NCBI RefSeq assembly: GCF_024343775.1
Contig: NZ_RJUF01000194.1
Span: forward strand, 169,864-233,863
Source: Lacihabitans soyangensis
Lineage (GTDB): Bacteria > Bacteroidota > Bacteroidia > Cytophagales > Spirosomataceae
Reading direction: 5' to 3'
Length of the DNA stretch: 64,000 nt
Notes under the pieces: generated by a model
What the model saw: the letters and a program-made list of their open reading frames with translations, nothing else
Databases searched by the model: none
What the model was told of the DNA's origin: nothing
Shown: positions 33,798-42,154 of the stretch, piece after piece
Layout: every line of letters starts with the position of its first letter
Numbering within the stretch: position 1 is the stretch's first letter
Translations under genes and position numbers: made by a program

Positions 33798-35015
33798 ATG
33801 AAAATGAAAAAAACAATAACCCTTTTTGTGGTAATGTTACCGCATATCATCCTAGCCCAGAAATCTTTTACTGAAGCCGATTTCAAGGCAATGAATGCTC
33901 GCTATTTGAAAAACCCTGTTGCCTTTATGCAAAATGAAACTACGCCAAATTTTGTGTATACGGGCACTGACGGAATAGTACGCGACAAAGTAGCAAGTCT
34001 CAAAATCTACGATGTTTTGGAGGAGATTTCAAGAGATTATAGCAATATTAAGGTCCAGCAAAATGGTGCAGGTGCAGTAGTTACAAGTCAAATGAAACAT
34101 ACCGTGATAATAAAACCAACAGGCCAAAAAAGAATTGATGATGAGGTTCTTACAGCCACGTTGGTGAATCAAAATGGCAAATGGCTTTTGCAATCTGCCG
34201 TTCATTCTATGGCACCTGTAGATATAAATAGCGAAGAAGCTGCCATTAAAAAAGTAATTGAAGGCCAAACTCAAGCTTCTTACGACCGTGACCTTGAAAA
34301 ATCGCTTTCATATTGGGCAAATGTGCCTAATGCCAGTTATGTGTTGACATCACTGAACGCCAACCTTACGGGATTTGAGCAAATCAAAAACACCTACACC
34401 TATTTTATGAAAGCCAATCCAACGCCAGATAAATCAAAAATTGAGGCCAGCTACAAATCAATAACCATCAAAGGCAATACCGCTTTTGTAAAGCATGAGG
34501 AAGCATTTACCAACGAAAAAGGCAACACCACCAAACAAAACTGCCACCGCTATCTCGAAAAAATCAATACGGAATGGAAGTTGGTAGGCTCGGTAGTTAC
34601 ACCTATGCCAACAATAAAAACGGATGACGAAGTAGCCATCAAAAAAGTGATAGAAGCCGAAACTCAATCTTACCTAGATGGGCACCCAGAAAAAATAACA
34701 GATTATTGGTCAAGAAAACCATCTGATGAATTCCAGAGCCAGCAGATTGTAGCTTGGATTGGCCAGCCTTATGCCAAAGCTGAAACATTAAACAAACTCA
34801 ATGAAGCCGCCAAGAACCTAGTAAAAAAAAAAGACATCAAAATAGAGCGTGAGGACTTCGAAATCAGAATCAACAAAGACATGGCCTGGGCTACCTACAC
34901 CCAAAAAGCCATCGCCAACGGCACGGTAGCCCAAACCATCCGCGAAACCCGCATTTTGGAGCGTATAGGTGGCGAATGGAAAATTGTTTATGTGGGTGAG
35001 CAGGGGGTGAAGTAA
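33798..35015 (+). CDS. Secreted protein with three NTF2-like domains
   Basis: 405 residues. Signal peptide (KKTITLFVVMLPHIILAQ), then three NTF2-like repeats of about 125 residues, each ending in a similar strand: GKWLLQSAVHSM, TEWKLVGSVVTP and GEWKIVYVGEQG. Linkers between domains are also alike (SEEAAIKKVIEGQTQASY, DDEVAIKKVIEAETQSYL), which shows internal duplication. The third domain keeps AWATYTQKAI, like WATWISEV in the previous gene. ATG 33804 is a possible alternative start. Likely periplasmic or surface ligand binding. It is probably co-expressed with its neighbours, given 26 and 31 bp gaps. Confidence 0.8.
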   Translation: MKMKKTITLFVVMLPHIILAQKSFTEADFKAMNARYLKNPVAFMQNETTPNFVYTGTDGIVRDKVASLKIYDVLEEISRDYSNIKVQQNGAGAVVTSQMKHTVIIKPTGQKRIDDEVLTATLVNQNGKWLLQSAVHSMAPVDINSEEAAIKKVIEGQTQASYDRDLEKSLSYWANVPNASYVLTSLNANLTGFEQIKNTYTYFMKANPTPDKSKIEASYKSITIKGNTAFVKHEEAFTNEKGNTTKQNCHRYLEKINTEWKLVGSVVTPMPTIKTDDEVAIKKVIEAETQSYLDGHPEKITDYWSRKPSDEFQSQQIVAWIGQPYAKAETLNKLNEAAKNLVKKKDIKIEREDFEIRINKDMAWATYTQKAIANGTVAQTIRETRILERIGGEWKIVYVGEQGVK

Positions 35016-35046
35016 AAAAATATAAAGTATTGTAAATAAGTAAATT

Positions 35047-36144
35047 ATGAAAAAGTTACTGCTTTTTTTTGGGATTGTATTGGCCAAAATTGGCTGGGGG
35101 CAAAGTATAACTGCCTCGGGATTTGAAAACCCACCACCAACTTTTTTAAATCCTAATGGACTTTACACAAAAGGTAGCGTCGTAAATGGGAAAAATTCAT
35201 ATTCCAGAAGCATTGGGTACAATGCAAATGGTTGTAATTGTAGTGGCATTATGTATATTGAATGGAACGCAACGAACTTACGTTGGCAATTCAGATTCAA
35301 TGCCAGCCAGAGTTTATGTAATTTTTGTCCATTTGCTTCTGGAACATATTTCACCAATACTGCGGATATTGGAATGTCGCCACCTTGTACTGGGTGGTCT
35401 TCAGGATCAAGTTTAACTGGAGACTGTAATTCAATAAATCCTCCCGATCCCCCAGTTATTTCCTCGAGTGCTACCGCAGTTTGTGCTGGAACAAGCGTAA
35501 ACCTCACCGCCACGGGTTGCTCAAACACAGTCAACTGGAGCGATGGGGGCATAGGTGCCACGCGAAACAATGTAATTTTCAATGCTAGCTTAACTCTGAC
35601 TGCAACTTGTAATAATGGTCTAACAAGTGGAAATTCGAATAGTATCAGTATTACGGTAAATCCGAAACCCAACTTGATTATAACAAATCCAGCTGCAGTT
35701 TCACCACCGAATACGGTCGACATTACATTATCTACCTTAACGGCTGGAAGTACGCTAAATGGTGCAACACTAAGCTATCACAGCGATGCCGCTGGAAATG
35801 TAACACTTACTAACCCACCGCCTAGTGCCATTAATATATCTGGTACCTATTATATAAAAGCACTGACAACTACTGGATGTGCTGATATTAAACCCGTTTT
35901 GGTTGTAATAAATGACTGTGGAACCCCTGTGGTTCTTCAAAGCCCAATAGATGACTACAGCTCTGGAACAACCCTCAAAAAAACCAATGAAACTATATTG
36001 GCAAATAATAAAATAACAGGTAATGCCAATGTGGTTTACCGCTCAAACAAAAGTGTTACACTCGACCCTGGTTCTCTTGGTAATCCAGGGTTTAAGGCAG
36101 AGGCCGGTGTAGTATTCAAAGCCGAAATAGGCGGTTGCAACTAA
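35047..36144 (+). CDS. Secreted adhesin-like protein with Gly-Cys-Asn C-terminus
   Basis: 365 residues. A signal peptide (LLLFFGIVLAKIGWGQ) leads into a Cys-rich N-terminal part (NANGCNCSGIMYIEW, SLCNFCPFASG), then Ig-like/PKD-like repeats typical of Bacteroidota surface proteins (AVCAGTSVNLTATGCSNTVNW, in part). The final ~65 residues (TNETILANNKITGNANVVYR, SVTLDPGSLGNPGFKAEAGV, FKAEIGGCN) match the C-terminal domain of the sugar dehydrogenase at 7201. The chain ends Gly-Cys-Asn. From memory this is the Gly-Cys-X C-terminus annotated as a 3-coathanger-stack sorting domain. It is probably exported to the cell surface. Member of the 32184-36583 run. Confidence 0.8.
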   Translation: MKKLLLFFGIVLAKIGWGQSITASGFENPPPTFLNPNGLYTKGSVVNGKNSYSRSIGYNANGCNCSGIMYIEWNATNLRWQFRFNASQSLCNFCPFASGTYFTNTADIGMSPPCTGWSSGSSLTGDCNSINPPDPPVISSSATAVCAGTSVNLTATGCSNTVNWSDGGIGATRNNVIFNASLTLTATCNNGLTSGNSNSISITVNPKPNLIITNPAAVSPPNTVDITLSTLTAGSTLNGATLSYHSDAAGNVTLTNPPPSAINISGTYYIKALTTTGCADIKPVLVVINDCGTPVVLQSPIDDYSSGTTLKKTNETILANNKITGNANVVYRSNKSVTLDPGSLGNPGFKAEAGVVFKAEIGGCN

Positions 36145-36160
36145 AAAAACTATTACTTAA

Positions 36161-36583
36161 ATGAAAATTATTTTAACTATCCTATTTTCAATTGCTGGCT
36201 TGAATCTGACCTACACACAAAAGAAGTCTCCATTAGACGGCAACTGGCTTTTGGTAGAAAAAAATGGCCGAAAACTAAACTTTCAAAACCATCAATTCAA
36301 ATCGTACCATCAAGGGTATTTCTCTGTCATTATTCTGAAAAATGATGGAACATTTAACAGTGCCTATGCTGGGCCATTCAGTATAAACGGCCAAGTGTAT
36401 ACGGAGACCTATAAATATGGATCAAAGCCTGAGTGGTTCGGCTGGACGGCAGATCAAGAATGGACACTTAAAGGAGATACCCTCCATATGATTGGCCACA
36501 CACGAATTGTTGACCCTGAAGGCAAGGAACACCCTAAGACCGAGTGGGGTCAGTTTGTTGAAAAATGGGTGAGGGCAAGATAA
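36161..36583 (+). CDS. Small secreted lipocalin-like protein
   Basis: 140 residues. Signal peptide (ILTILFSIAGLNLTYTQ), then a single beta-barrel-like domain starting with the lipocalin-like SPLDGNWLLVEKNGRK, with further strands YFSVIILKNDGTFNSAY, YTETYKYGSKP, EWTLKGDTLHMIGHTRI and ending in FVEKWVRAR. It has the pattern of DUF4488/lipocalin_5-like proteins: a WxL motif near the start and a late KWxR. Probably periplasmic ligand binding; ligand unknown. It is last of the run beginning at 32184, 16 bp behind the adhesin-like gene. Confidence 0.75.
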   Translation: MKIILTILFSIAGLNLTYTQKKSPLDGNWLLVEKNGRKLNFQNHQFKSYHQGYFSVIILKNDGTFNSAYAGPFSINGQVYTETYKYGSKPEWFGWTADQEWTLKGDTLHMIGHTRIVDPEGKEHPKTEWGQFVEKWVRAR

Positions 36584-36825
36584 CTTATTACTTTCCAGTT
36601 ATTTAAGTTTTAGAAATAGGACATTTATAGAATCAAAAGTTCTAGCAAAATCTATTGACACACTATTTTTGCTAGGTATAACTTTCTAACATTTCTATCT
36701 AACTTGAAGGATAACTGCAAGCAATTAGTGCTGTATTAATTCTTAGGTTAGGCTTTCCTAATACCTTAGCTGATTACTTTTCCAAAAAAAATACCGAACT
36801 TTGCCTTTGAAAATATACGTTTGAA

Positions 36826-38076
36826 ATGGAAAGCATTGAGCATCTTTTAAAAAATACACACAAGGCAGCTTCGCAAGTAAGACGACTGAATAAAAGCCAG
36901 AAAGCTAAAATCTTGACAGATTTGGCTGAGATTCTTTTGGAAAATTCGGCACAAATTATTGCCGAAAACAAAAAGGATTTGGACCTAATGGACCCCAAAG
37001 ATGCCAAGTATGACAGACTTTTGCTCAATGAAAATCGTATAAAAGGCCTGAGTGATGCCTTAAGACAAGTGGCTAGTTTGAATGACCCCAGTGGTCAAAT
37101 TCTGCTGGAGCGAACTTTGGATAATGGCATTAAAATGCAAAAGATAGCTGTGCCGATGGGTGTGGTAGGTGCTATTTTTGAATCTCGTCCAAATGTGACC
37201 ATCGACGTGGCATCTTTGTGTATCATGTCTGGCAATGCTTGTGTATTGAAAGGTGGCAAAGAAGCGAATTTTTCCAATCAATTTTTGGTGAGTCTGATTC
37301 ATCAGGCTTTGTCAGAAAATAACATTTCTACCGATGTAGTTATGCTTTTGCCTACCGATAGAAAGTTTTTGACCCAGATGCTGGAAGCTGATAAATATGT
37401 GGATTTAATCATCCCACGCGGTTCTCAGTCGCTCATTGATTTTGTGAGGAGCAATTCCAAGATTCCGACCATCGAAACCGGTGCGGGGGTTTGCCATACC
37501 TATGTTGAAAAAACGGCAAATCTCGATATGGCCGCAGATATTATCATCAATGCTCGAGCCTCGCGTCCCTCTGTCTGTAACTCGCTAGATTGTGCTATTT
37601 TGGATGAAAATGTATTAGAAGAATTGATTCCTATGCTTAAATCAGGCTTTGAGAAATACAATATCGAGGTCTTTGCTGATGAAAAATCATATTCTATTTT
37701 TGAAAAAAACGGCTTCAAAAATCTTCAACATGCCCAGGAAGAAGACTTTGGCAAGGAATGGCTAGATTTTAAAATTTCTATAAAAACTGTAAATAGTTTT
37801 GACGAGGCTCTAGACCATATCAACCAGTTTTCATCCAAACATTCGGAAGCCATAATTACTGAAGATGCTGTATTGGCCGAAACATTCCTACAAGAAGTAG
37901 ATGCTGCTTCTGTATACCACAATGCCTCTACCAGATTTACGGATGGTGGGGAGTTTGGTTTAGGAGCTGAAATCGGTATTTCTACCCAAAAACTACACGC
38001 CCGCGGACCATTTGCTCTAGAAAAACTCGTGACCGAGAAATGGATTTGCAGAGGTGAAGGACAGGTGAGATGGTAA
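36826..38076 (+). CDS. proA: Glutamate-5-semialdehyde dehydrogenase (gamma-glutamyl phosphate reductase)
   Basis: 416 residues, full length. Recognised by KIAVPMGVVGAIFESRPNVT (the NADP-binding start), GNACVLKGGKEA, the catalytic-cysteine region ETGAGVCHTYVE, NARASRPSVCNSLDCAI, and the C-terminal DAASVYHNASTRFTDGGEFG and EIGISTQKLHARGPF. It reduces gamma-glutamyl phosphate to glutamate-5-semialdehyde with NADPH, the second step of proline synthesis. proB (glutamate 5-kinase) is not in the window. A 240-bp AT-rich gap precedes it; GAACTTTG just upstream at 36794-36801 is close to but not the TAnnTTTG consensus. Confidence 0.95.
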   Translation: MESIEHLLKNTHKAASQVRRLNKSQKAKILTDLAEILLENSAQIIAENKKDLDLMDPKDAKYDRLLLNENRIKGLSDALRQVASLNDPSGQILLERTLDNGIKMQKIAVPMGVVGAIFESRPNVTIDVASLCIMSGNACVLKGGKEANFSNQFLVSLIHQALSENNISTDVVMLLPTDRKFLTQMLEADKYVDLIIPRGSQSLIDFVRSNSKIPTIETGAGVCHTYVEKTANLDMAADIIINARASRPSVCNSLDCAILDENVLEELIPMLKSGFEKYNIEVFADEKSYSIFEKNGFKNLQHAQEEDFGKEWLDFKISIKTVNSFDEALDHINQFSSKHSEAIITEDAVLAETFLQEVDAASVYHNASTRFTDGGEFGLGAEIGISTQKLHARGPFALEKLVTEKWICRGEGQVRW

Positions 38077-38081
38077 GTTGA

Positions 38082-38175
38082 TTTACGATTGAAGTGATTT
38101 ACGATTAATTCGATTTTAGATTGACTCGATTAATAACTGATACTTTACGGCGTTCAGCTTACGATTGATTCGAAT
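38082..38175. repeat. Degenerate TTACGATT / TTAGATTGA repeats
   Basis: TTACGATT recurs three times (38091-equivalents at 38083, 38098 and 38158) together with TTAGATTGA and ATTCGATT variants. The last bases overlap the 3' end of the minus-strand hydroxylase gene, so its final ~10 residues (AAHSNQS) are encoded by repeat DNA. Confidence 0.5.
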
Positions 38176-39211
38176 GGGCGGCGGTCTCAGATTTTAGATT
38201 TTTAGCAAAATCAGATTTCGATTCAAAGTACTGCCTTTTAACAACTTCAGCCGTCTGATGCTCACCAGTAGGTGACCAACCAGGAGGCATAATGAGGTAC
38301 AAGAAAACAGTTTTTAGGTTTGGTGCCTTGGAAATGTCCTTCAATAAAGCCCAAATTTCGCCAAAATATACGTCCAATAAGTTTCCTGAATCCATCTTAC
38401 GGGTTATTCCATATTCTATTTTCACCTCATCATGAATAGGTTGGTAGGTCCCGAAAACCCTGTCCCAAATATTGAGCAGATTGCAATAGTTGGTGTCCAT
38501 GTAAAGTGGATTTCGTGCATGATGTACCCTATGATCCGTAGGTGAAAGTATATATTTGCCAAAAAAAGGAATTTTATGCAAACCCAATCTTCCGTCTTTT
38601 ACAAAATTTTCTCCCACATGAATAAACGCACCCCAAGTACCATCTATAAACATAATGAAAAACAAGAGCTCGGGATGAATCCCCGCCAAAATACAGATCG
38701 TACCTCTAATGGCATCGGCATACGGCCCTTCTAAGAAAAAATGAGCATAAGTAACAGAAAGATTCATATTTTCGGGTGCGTGATGGGTGGAATGTAAACA
38801 CCAAAACAACCTGACTTTATGCCCTAAATAATGGTAAATAAAGTGTGAAAATTCCCAAACAACATAGCCATAAATGAGCCAATACCAAGTGAATGTTGTC
38901 TGAAACAAGGCGTACTTCTGAAAATTAGCCAACACAAAGCCAATAACTCCAATAGATATAAATCTAGAAATGAACCTGTTGAGGATATAAAGCAAAAAGT
39001 TGACTTTGTAAACCTTGGTATGCGGATTTTTATAAATCAAACCAGCAATAAACTCAAAGATTAGTAGAAAAGGAATAAGCGGATAAATGGCCGACTTGAT
39101 GCCATCAAATGTAAGAAAAGCACTGTAGTCGCCTGATTGGATGATTTTTAAGGCCTCATTGATACCAAGGAATCCCCTCAATTCGGAGACAATTGTTTCT
39201 AATATATTCAT
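38159..39211 (-). CDS. Sterol desaturase / fatty acid hydroxylase family membrane enzyme
   Basis: 350 residues with four or five membrane helices. The di-iron histidine clusters are clear: HFIYHYLGH, WCLHSTHHAPE, and DHRVHHARNP, i.e. the HxxxH, HxxHH and HxxHH pattern of the fatty acid hydroxylase superfamily. These enzymes hydroxylate or desaturate lipids in the membrane with O2. In Bacteroidota, relatives act on fatty acids, carotenoids or sphingolipid-like chains; substrate cannot be told here. The C-terminal tail runs into repeat DNA, so its end is probably not conserved. The gene is convergent with proA. Confidence 0.9.
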   Translation of the reverse strand: MNILETIVSELRGFLGINEALKIIQSGDYSAFLTFDGIKSAIYPLIPFLLIFEFIAGLIYKNPHTKVYKVNFLLYILNRFISRFISIGVIGFVLANFQKYALFQTTFTWYWLIYGYVVWEFSHFIYHYLGHKVRLFWCLHSTHHAPENMNLSVTYAHFFLEGPYADAIRGTICILAGIHPELLFFIMFIDGTWGAFIHVGENFVKDGRLGLHKIPFFGKYILSPTDHRVHHARNPLYMDTNYCNLLNIWDRVFGTYQPIHDEVKIEYGITRKMDSGNLLDVYFGEIWALLKDISKAPNLKTVFLYLIMPPGWSPTGEHQTAEVVKRQYFESKSDFAKNLKSETAAHSNQS

Positions 39212-39241
39212 TTTTTAAGGTGATTGAATATCGAAATTTAC

Positions 39242-39417
39242 TTAATGGAACACGGATTTCACGAATTTGACACGGATTTTTTAATTTTGACGTTTTGCTC
39301 CCCGTATTATAGAACACAGATTTAACAAATTAGACATCACCGGCGACACGGACGGATTTTTTAAAAATTACTTTAAACTAATATAATCCGTGTCAAATCC
39401 ATCCAATCCGTGTTCCA
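39242..39417. repeat. ACACGGAT repeat-family element, copy 2
   Basis: Starts AATGGAACACGGATTTCACG and ends AATCCGTGTTCCAAAC, so the ends are inverted repeats. Inside, GACACGGAT, GAACACAGATTT, GACACGGACGGATTTTTT and ATAATCCGTGTCAAATCC recur. It fills the gap between the hydroxylase gene and the receptor gene. Same family as 31670-31942 and 60091-60212. Confidence 0.75.
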
Positions 39418-39428
39418 AACCAAAAAGA

Positions 39429-41792
39429 TTAAAAATCAAACTGAAAAGTCAGCACTGGTATAAATCCACTTCCACGGTACTCCAAGTAGGTCGTATTTTT
39501 GACTGAATCATAGGCCACATTGGTGGCGTTCAGTCTGTTGGTGGCGTTTTGAAAATCCAAACTGATGTTTCCAGACGTTTTTTTGCCATTAAACCTGTAA
39601 GCAATTCTGGTGTCGAGTCTTTGAAAAGGTGCCACTTGGCCTTCGTTTTCTCTCGCTTGGTCTGCCACGTAAAAACCCTTTTCTTTAGACTTTACGGGAT
39701 CAAAAGGCGTGTATCTGAAACCTCCACTAAACAAATACCGGCCGCCAATTTGTAGGATATTACCGTTTTTGAAAGGAAATTCTTTCCCGAAAGTATAGCT
39801 TGACGAAAAGCGGGTATTGAATCGACTGTTGTGCCAAAGTCCATCATTGGCCTTGAATTTTGAGTCCAAAACCGAAAAAGTAGCCAGGAAAAAGTAAGAG
39901 TTAGAAAACTGCTTTTCTATGGCCAAATCTATGCCTTTATTTCTTCCGAGACCTTGGCTTTTCACCTGAAATTCCGGAAAATCAGCACTGTAATTGAGCA
40001 ACCAATAGTTGGAAGTAACATCTGCACTTATAGGCACATTAAACATACTTTGGTAATACGCCTCCATACTCAACCGCATGCGGTTTTGGGTGTAATGGTG
40101 AAATGCCGCAATGAAATGATCGGATTTGATAGGTTTTAAGTTCAAGTTGATATTTTTACCGGTAGAATCGGTGAAAAAATAGGTCATCATTGGTAATATT
40201 CGACCATGACGACCATAAGCAAAACTAAGTTTACTAGATGAATTCGGTGCATACAACATCGAAATCCTTGGCTCCACTGAACCAGTTTTGTTAGTCAGAA
40301 ATTCAAGAAAATGCATACCTGCATTCAGCGATAGTTTCGGAGAAATCTTGTAGGTAGTCTGTACATATTGTTGCAGCATTTGACTGCTTCCATCACCTTT
40401 TACAGACACATTTACTTGTCTTTGATTGATGTCTTGCTGGTTGAGTCGAGCTTTGGTTTCTTTGAAAAAATCATAAAAAATCTGATTGGCAATTACGCCC
40501 GTTTTTACCCAAAACTTCTCCGAAATTCTCTTCGAATAAGCCACCGAGGCGACCAAACGTTTATCAAGATATCGTTCTGAATTATATCTAAATCGCACAT
40601 TTTGAAGATCTAGCGTATCGCTGTTGCGGATTTGGTCGCTACCAACTAAGGCCACCACGGCTTTCACATAAGTCTTGCTATCAGGCATATAGGTATAAGT
40701 ATAACCCAAAGCCCCCATGTTGGACGGTTTCACTCTGTCTTCCCATTCGCTCGCACGATTTGGGTTCCTATCTTGAGCATTTTCCACGGGAAAGTAATTC
40801 TCTTCACTCAAGCCGCCAATTCCGAAAATGGTTGAAACAGATTTTTTCTTCTTAAAAACCAGATTAAATGATAAATCCTGAAAATCGTTGGTCACACGCT
40901 CTCCGACCAAATAAAAACCCATTTTGCCCAAAAGTCCCAAAGTAGAATAACGGTAATTTACCAAATAAGAAGAACTGCCGTTTCTAATTGGTCCCTCAGT
41001 GGCGAAATCTAAGCCTAGAATACCGATTTTGGCTCTATGTTCCCGTTTTTGCATATTTCCATGCCGAAACTGCACATCAAAAGCACCAGAAAGGGCATTA
41101 CCATATTCTGCTGCAAATCCACCCGTCGAAAAATCAGACTTGGCCAAAAGCTGAGCCGAAAAAATAGAAACTCCCCCACCCGACGAGCCTACCACTGCAA
41201 AATGGTTGGGATTGGGCATATCTACACCTTCCAACCTCCACAAAATACCAATTGGTGAATTTCCACGAACAACTATCTGGTTTTCAGTATCATCTGGCCC
41301 ACGCTGCACACCTGGATACGAAAGTGCCACTCGCCCAGGGTCATTTACACCAGCTGGCATACGCTCAGTTTCTTCTGCCGTGAATGACCGAGTACTCACC
41401 ACAGAAAGCTCGTTAAGCGGTTCGAATGCATTTTTATTGGCACTGATTACCACCTCCTCTGCGTTGATACTTCCTGAGGTCAATTCTATCTTAACATTCA
41501 TACTTTTAGCTGAAGTAAGTATTATAGCGTCAGACTTTTGGGGTAAATATCCAATATAAGTCACTACCAATATTTGACGGCCAATAGGCACTTGGTTTAA
41601 AACAAAATTTCCGTTTTCGTCGGAGGAAGCCACTAGTTGAGGTTTTGAGTTTTCGACTATTATTGTAGCACCAGGTAACGGAGTTTTGGTTTGCTTATCT
41701 AAAACTTGCCCATAAATGGTTTGAAAGTGCTTTTGAGCCTGAGAATTTAGAGCTGATAAAATGAAGAAAAGTAATAATAAATTCTTCGTCAT
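39429..41792 (-). CDS. TonB-dependent receptor with CarboxypepD_reg-like domain
   Basis: 787 residues. Signal peptide (NLLLLFFILSALNSQAQ), CarboxypepD_reg-like domain (about 25-110: IYGQVLDKQTKTPLPGATII, GNFVLNQVPIGRQILVVTYI), plug (about 115-240: EEVVISANKNAFEPLNELSV, QIVVRGNSPIGILWRLEGVD) and a beta-barrel ending in the aromatic VLTFQFDF. The segment PNPNHFAVVGSSGGGVSIFS is typical of a Bacteroidota group of mid-sized receptors. It imports an unknown ligand across the outer membrane. There is no SusD or lipoprotein partner. It is divergent from another TonB receptor (42155); the 362-bp gap separates their promoters. Confidence 0.9.
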   Translation of the reverse strand: MTKNLLLLFFILSALNSQAQKHFQTIYGQVLDKQTKTPLPGATIIVENSKPQLVASSDENGNFVLNQVPIGRQILVVTYIGYLPQKSDAIILTSAKSMNVKIELTSGSINAEEVVISANKNAFEPLNELSVVSTRSFTAEETERMPAGVNDPGRVALSYPGVQRGPDDTENQIVVRGNSPIGILWRLEGVDMPNPNHFAVVGSSGGGVSIFSAQLLAKSDFSTGGFAAEYGNALSGAFDVQFRHGNMQKREHRAKIGILGLDFATEGPIRNGSSSYLVNYRYSTLGLLGKMGFYLVGERVTNDFQDLSFNLVFKKKKSVSTIFGIGGLSEENYFPVENAQDRNPNRASEWEDRVKPSNMGALGYTYTYMPDSKTYVKAVVALVGSDQIRNSDTLDLQNVRFRYNSERYLDKRLVASVAYSKRISEKFWVKTGVIANQIFYDFFKETKARLNQQDINQRQVNVSVKGDGSSQMLQQYVQTTYKISPKLSLNAGMHFLEFLTNKTGSVEPRISMLYAPNSSSKLSFAYGRHGRILPMMTYFFTDSTGKNINLNLKPIKSDHFIAAFHHYTQNRMRLSMEAYYQSMFNVPISADVTSNYWLLNYSADFPEFQVKSQGLGRNKGIDLAIEKQFSNSYFFLATFSVLDSKFKANDGLWHNSRFNTRFSSSYTFGKEFPFKNGNILQIGGRYLFSGGFRYTPFDPVKSKEKGFYVADQARENEGQVAPFQRLDTRIAYRFNGKKTSGNISLDFQNATNRLNATNVAYDSVKNTTYLEYRGSGFIPVLTFQFDF

Positions 41793-42154
41793 GGTTTTTA
41801 AGGTTTAGAGGGTAGCGAAAAATACATTATTTTCTTGAAAAAACATATTCAACCGCCAAAACCGCAAGACGTGTAGGAGTATTTCTTGATAATTATCAAC
41901 CAATAAGGCCGGAAGTCGCAAAGGAGAATTGGTTGAGTAGGGAATGATTTTGAAGTAAAAAATACCTGGTTAGAATATCCAATTTATTTCAAAAACCCAA
42001 ATAACAATCCAAATTCATATCGTCTTTGCGACCTAGCGGTGAGAAAAAACCAACAAAATCCAAACTTAATATTGGCGTAATATTCTCTTAACATTGGGAT
42101 TCTACTTTTGTGCCGTAATCAATATTACCAAGCAATTAGAAATTTAAAATACCA
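41793..42154. other. Divergent promoter region between two TonB receptors
   Basis: No gene. TACTTTTG at 42103-42110 fits the -7 consensus TAnnTTTG and lies 45 bp before ATG 42155; a good -33 box is not evident. An inverted repeat TCAACCAAT (41896-41904) / ATTGGTTGA (41928-41936) and a TTTGCGACCTAGCGG phrase (42024) are visible. Confidence 0.45.
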
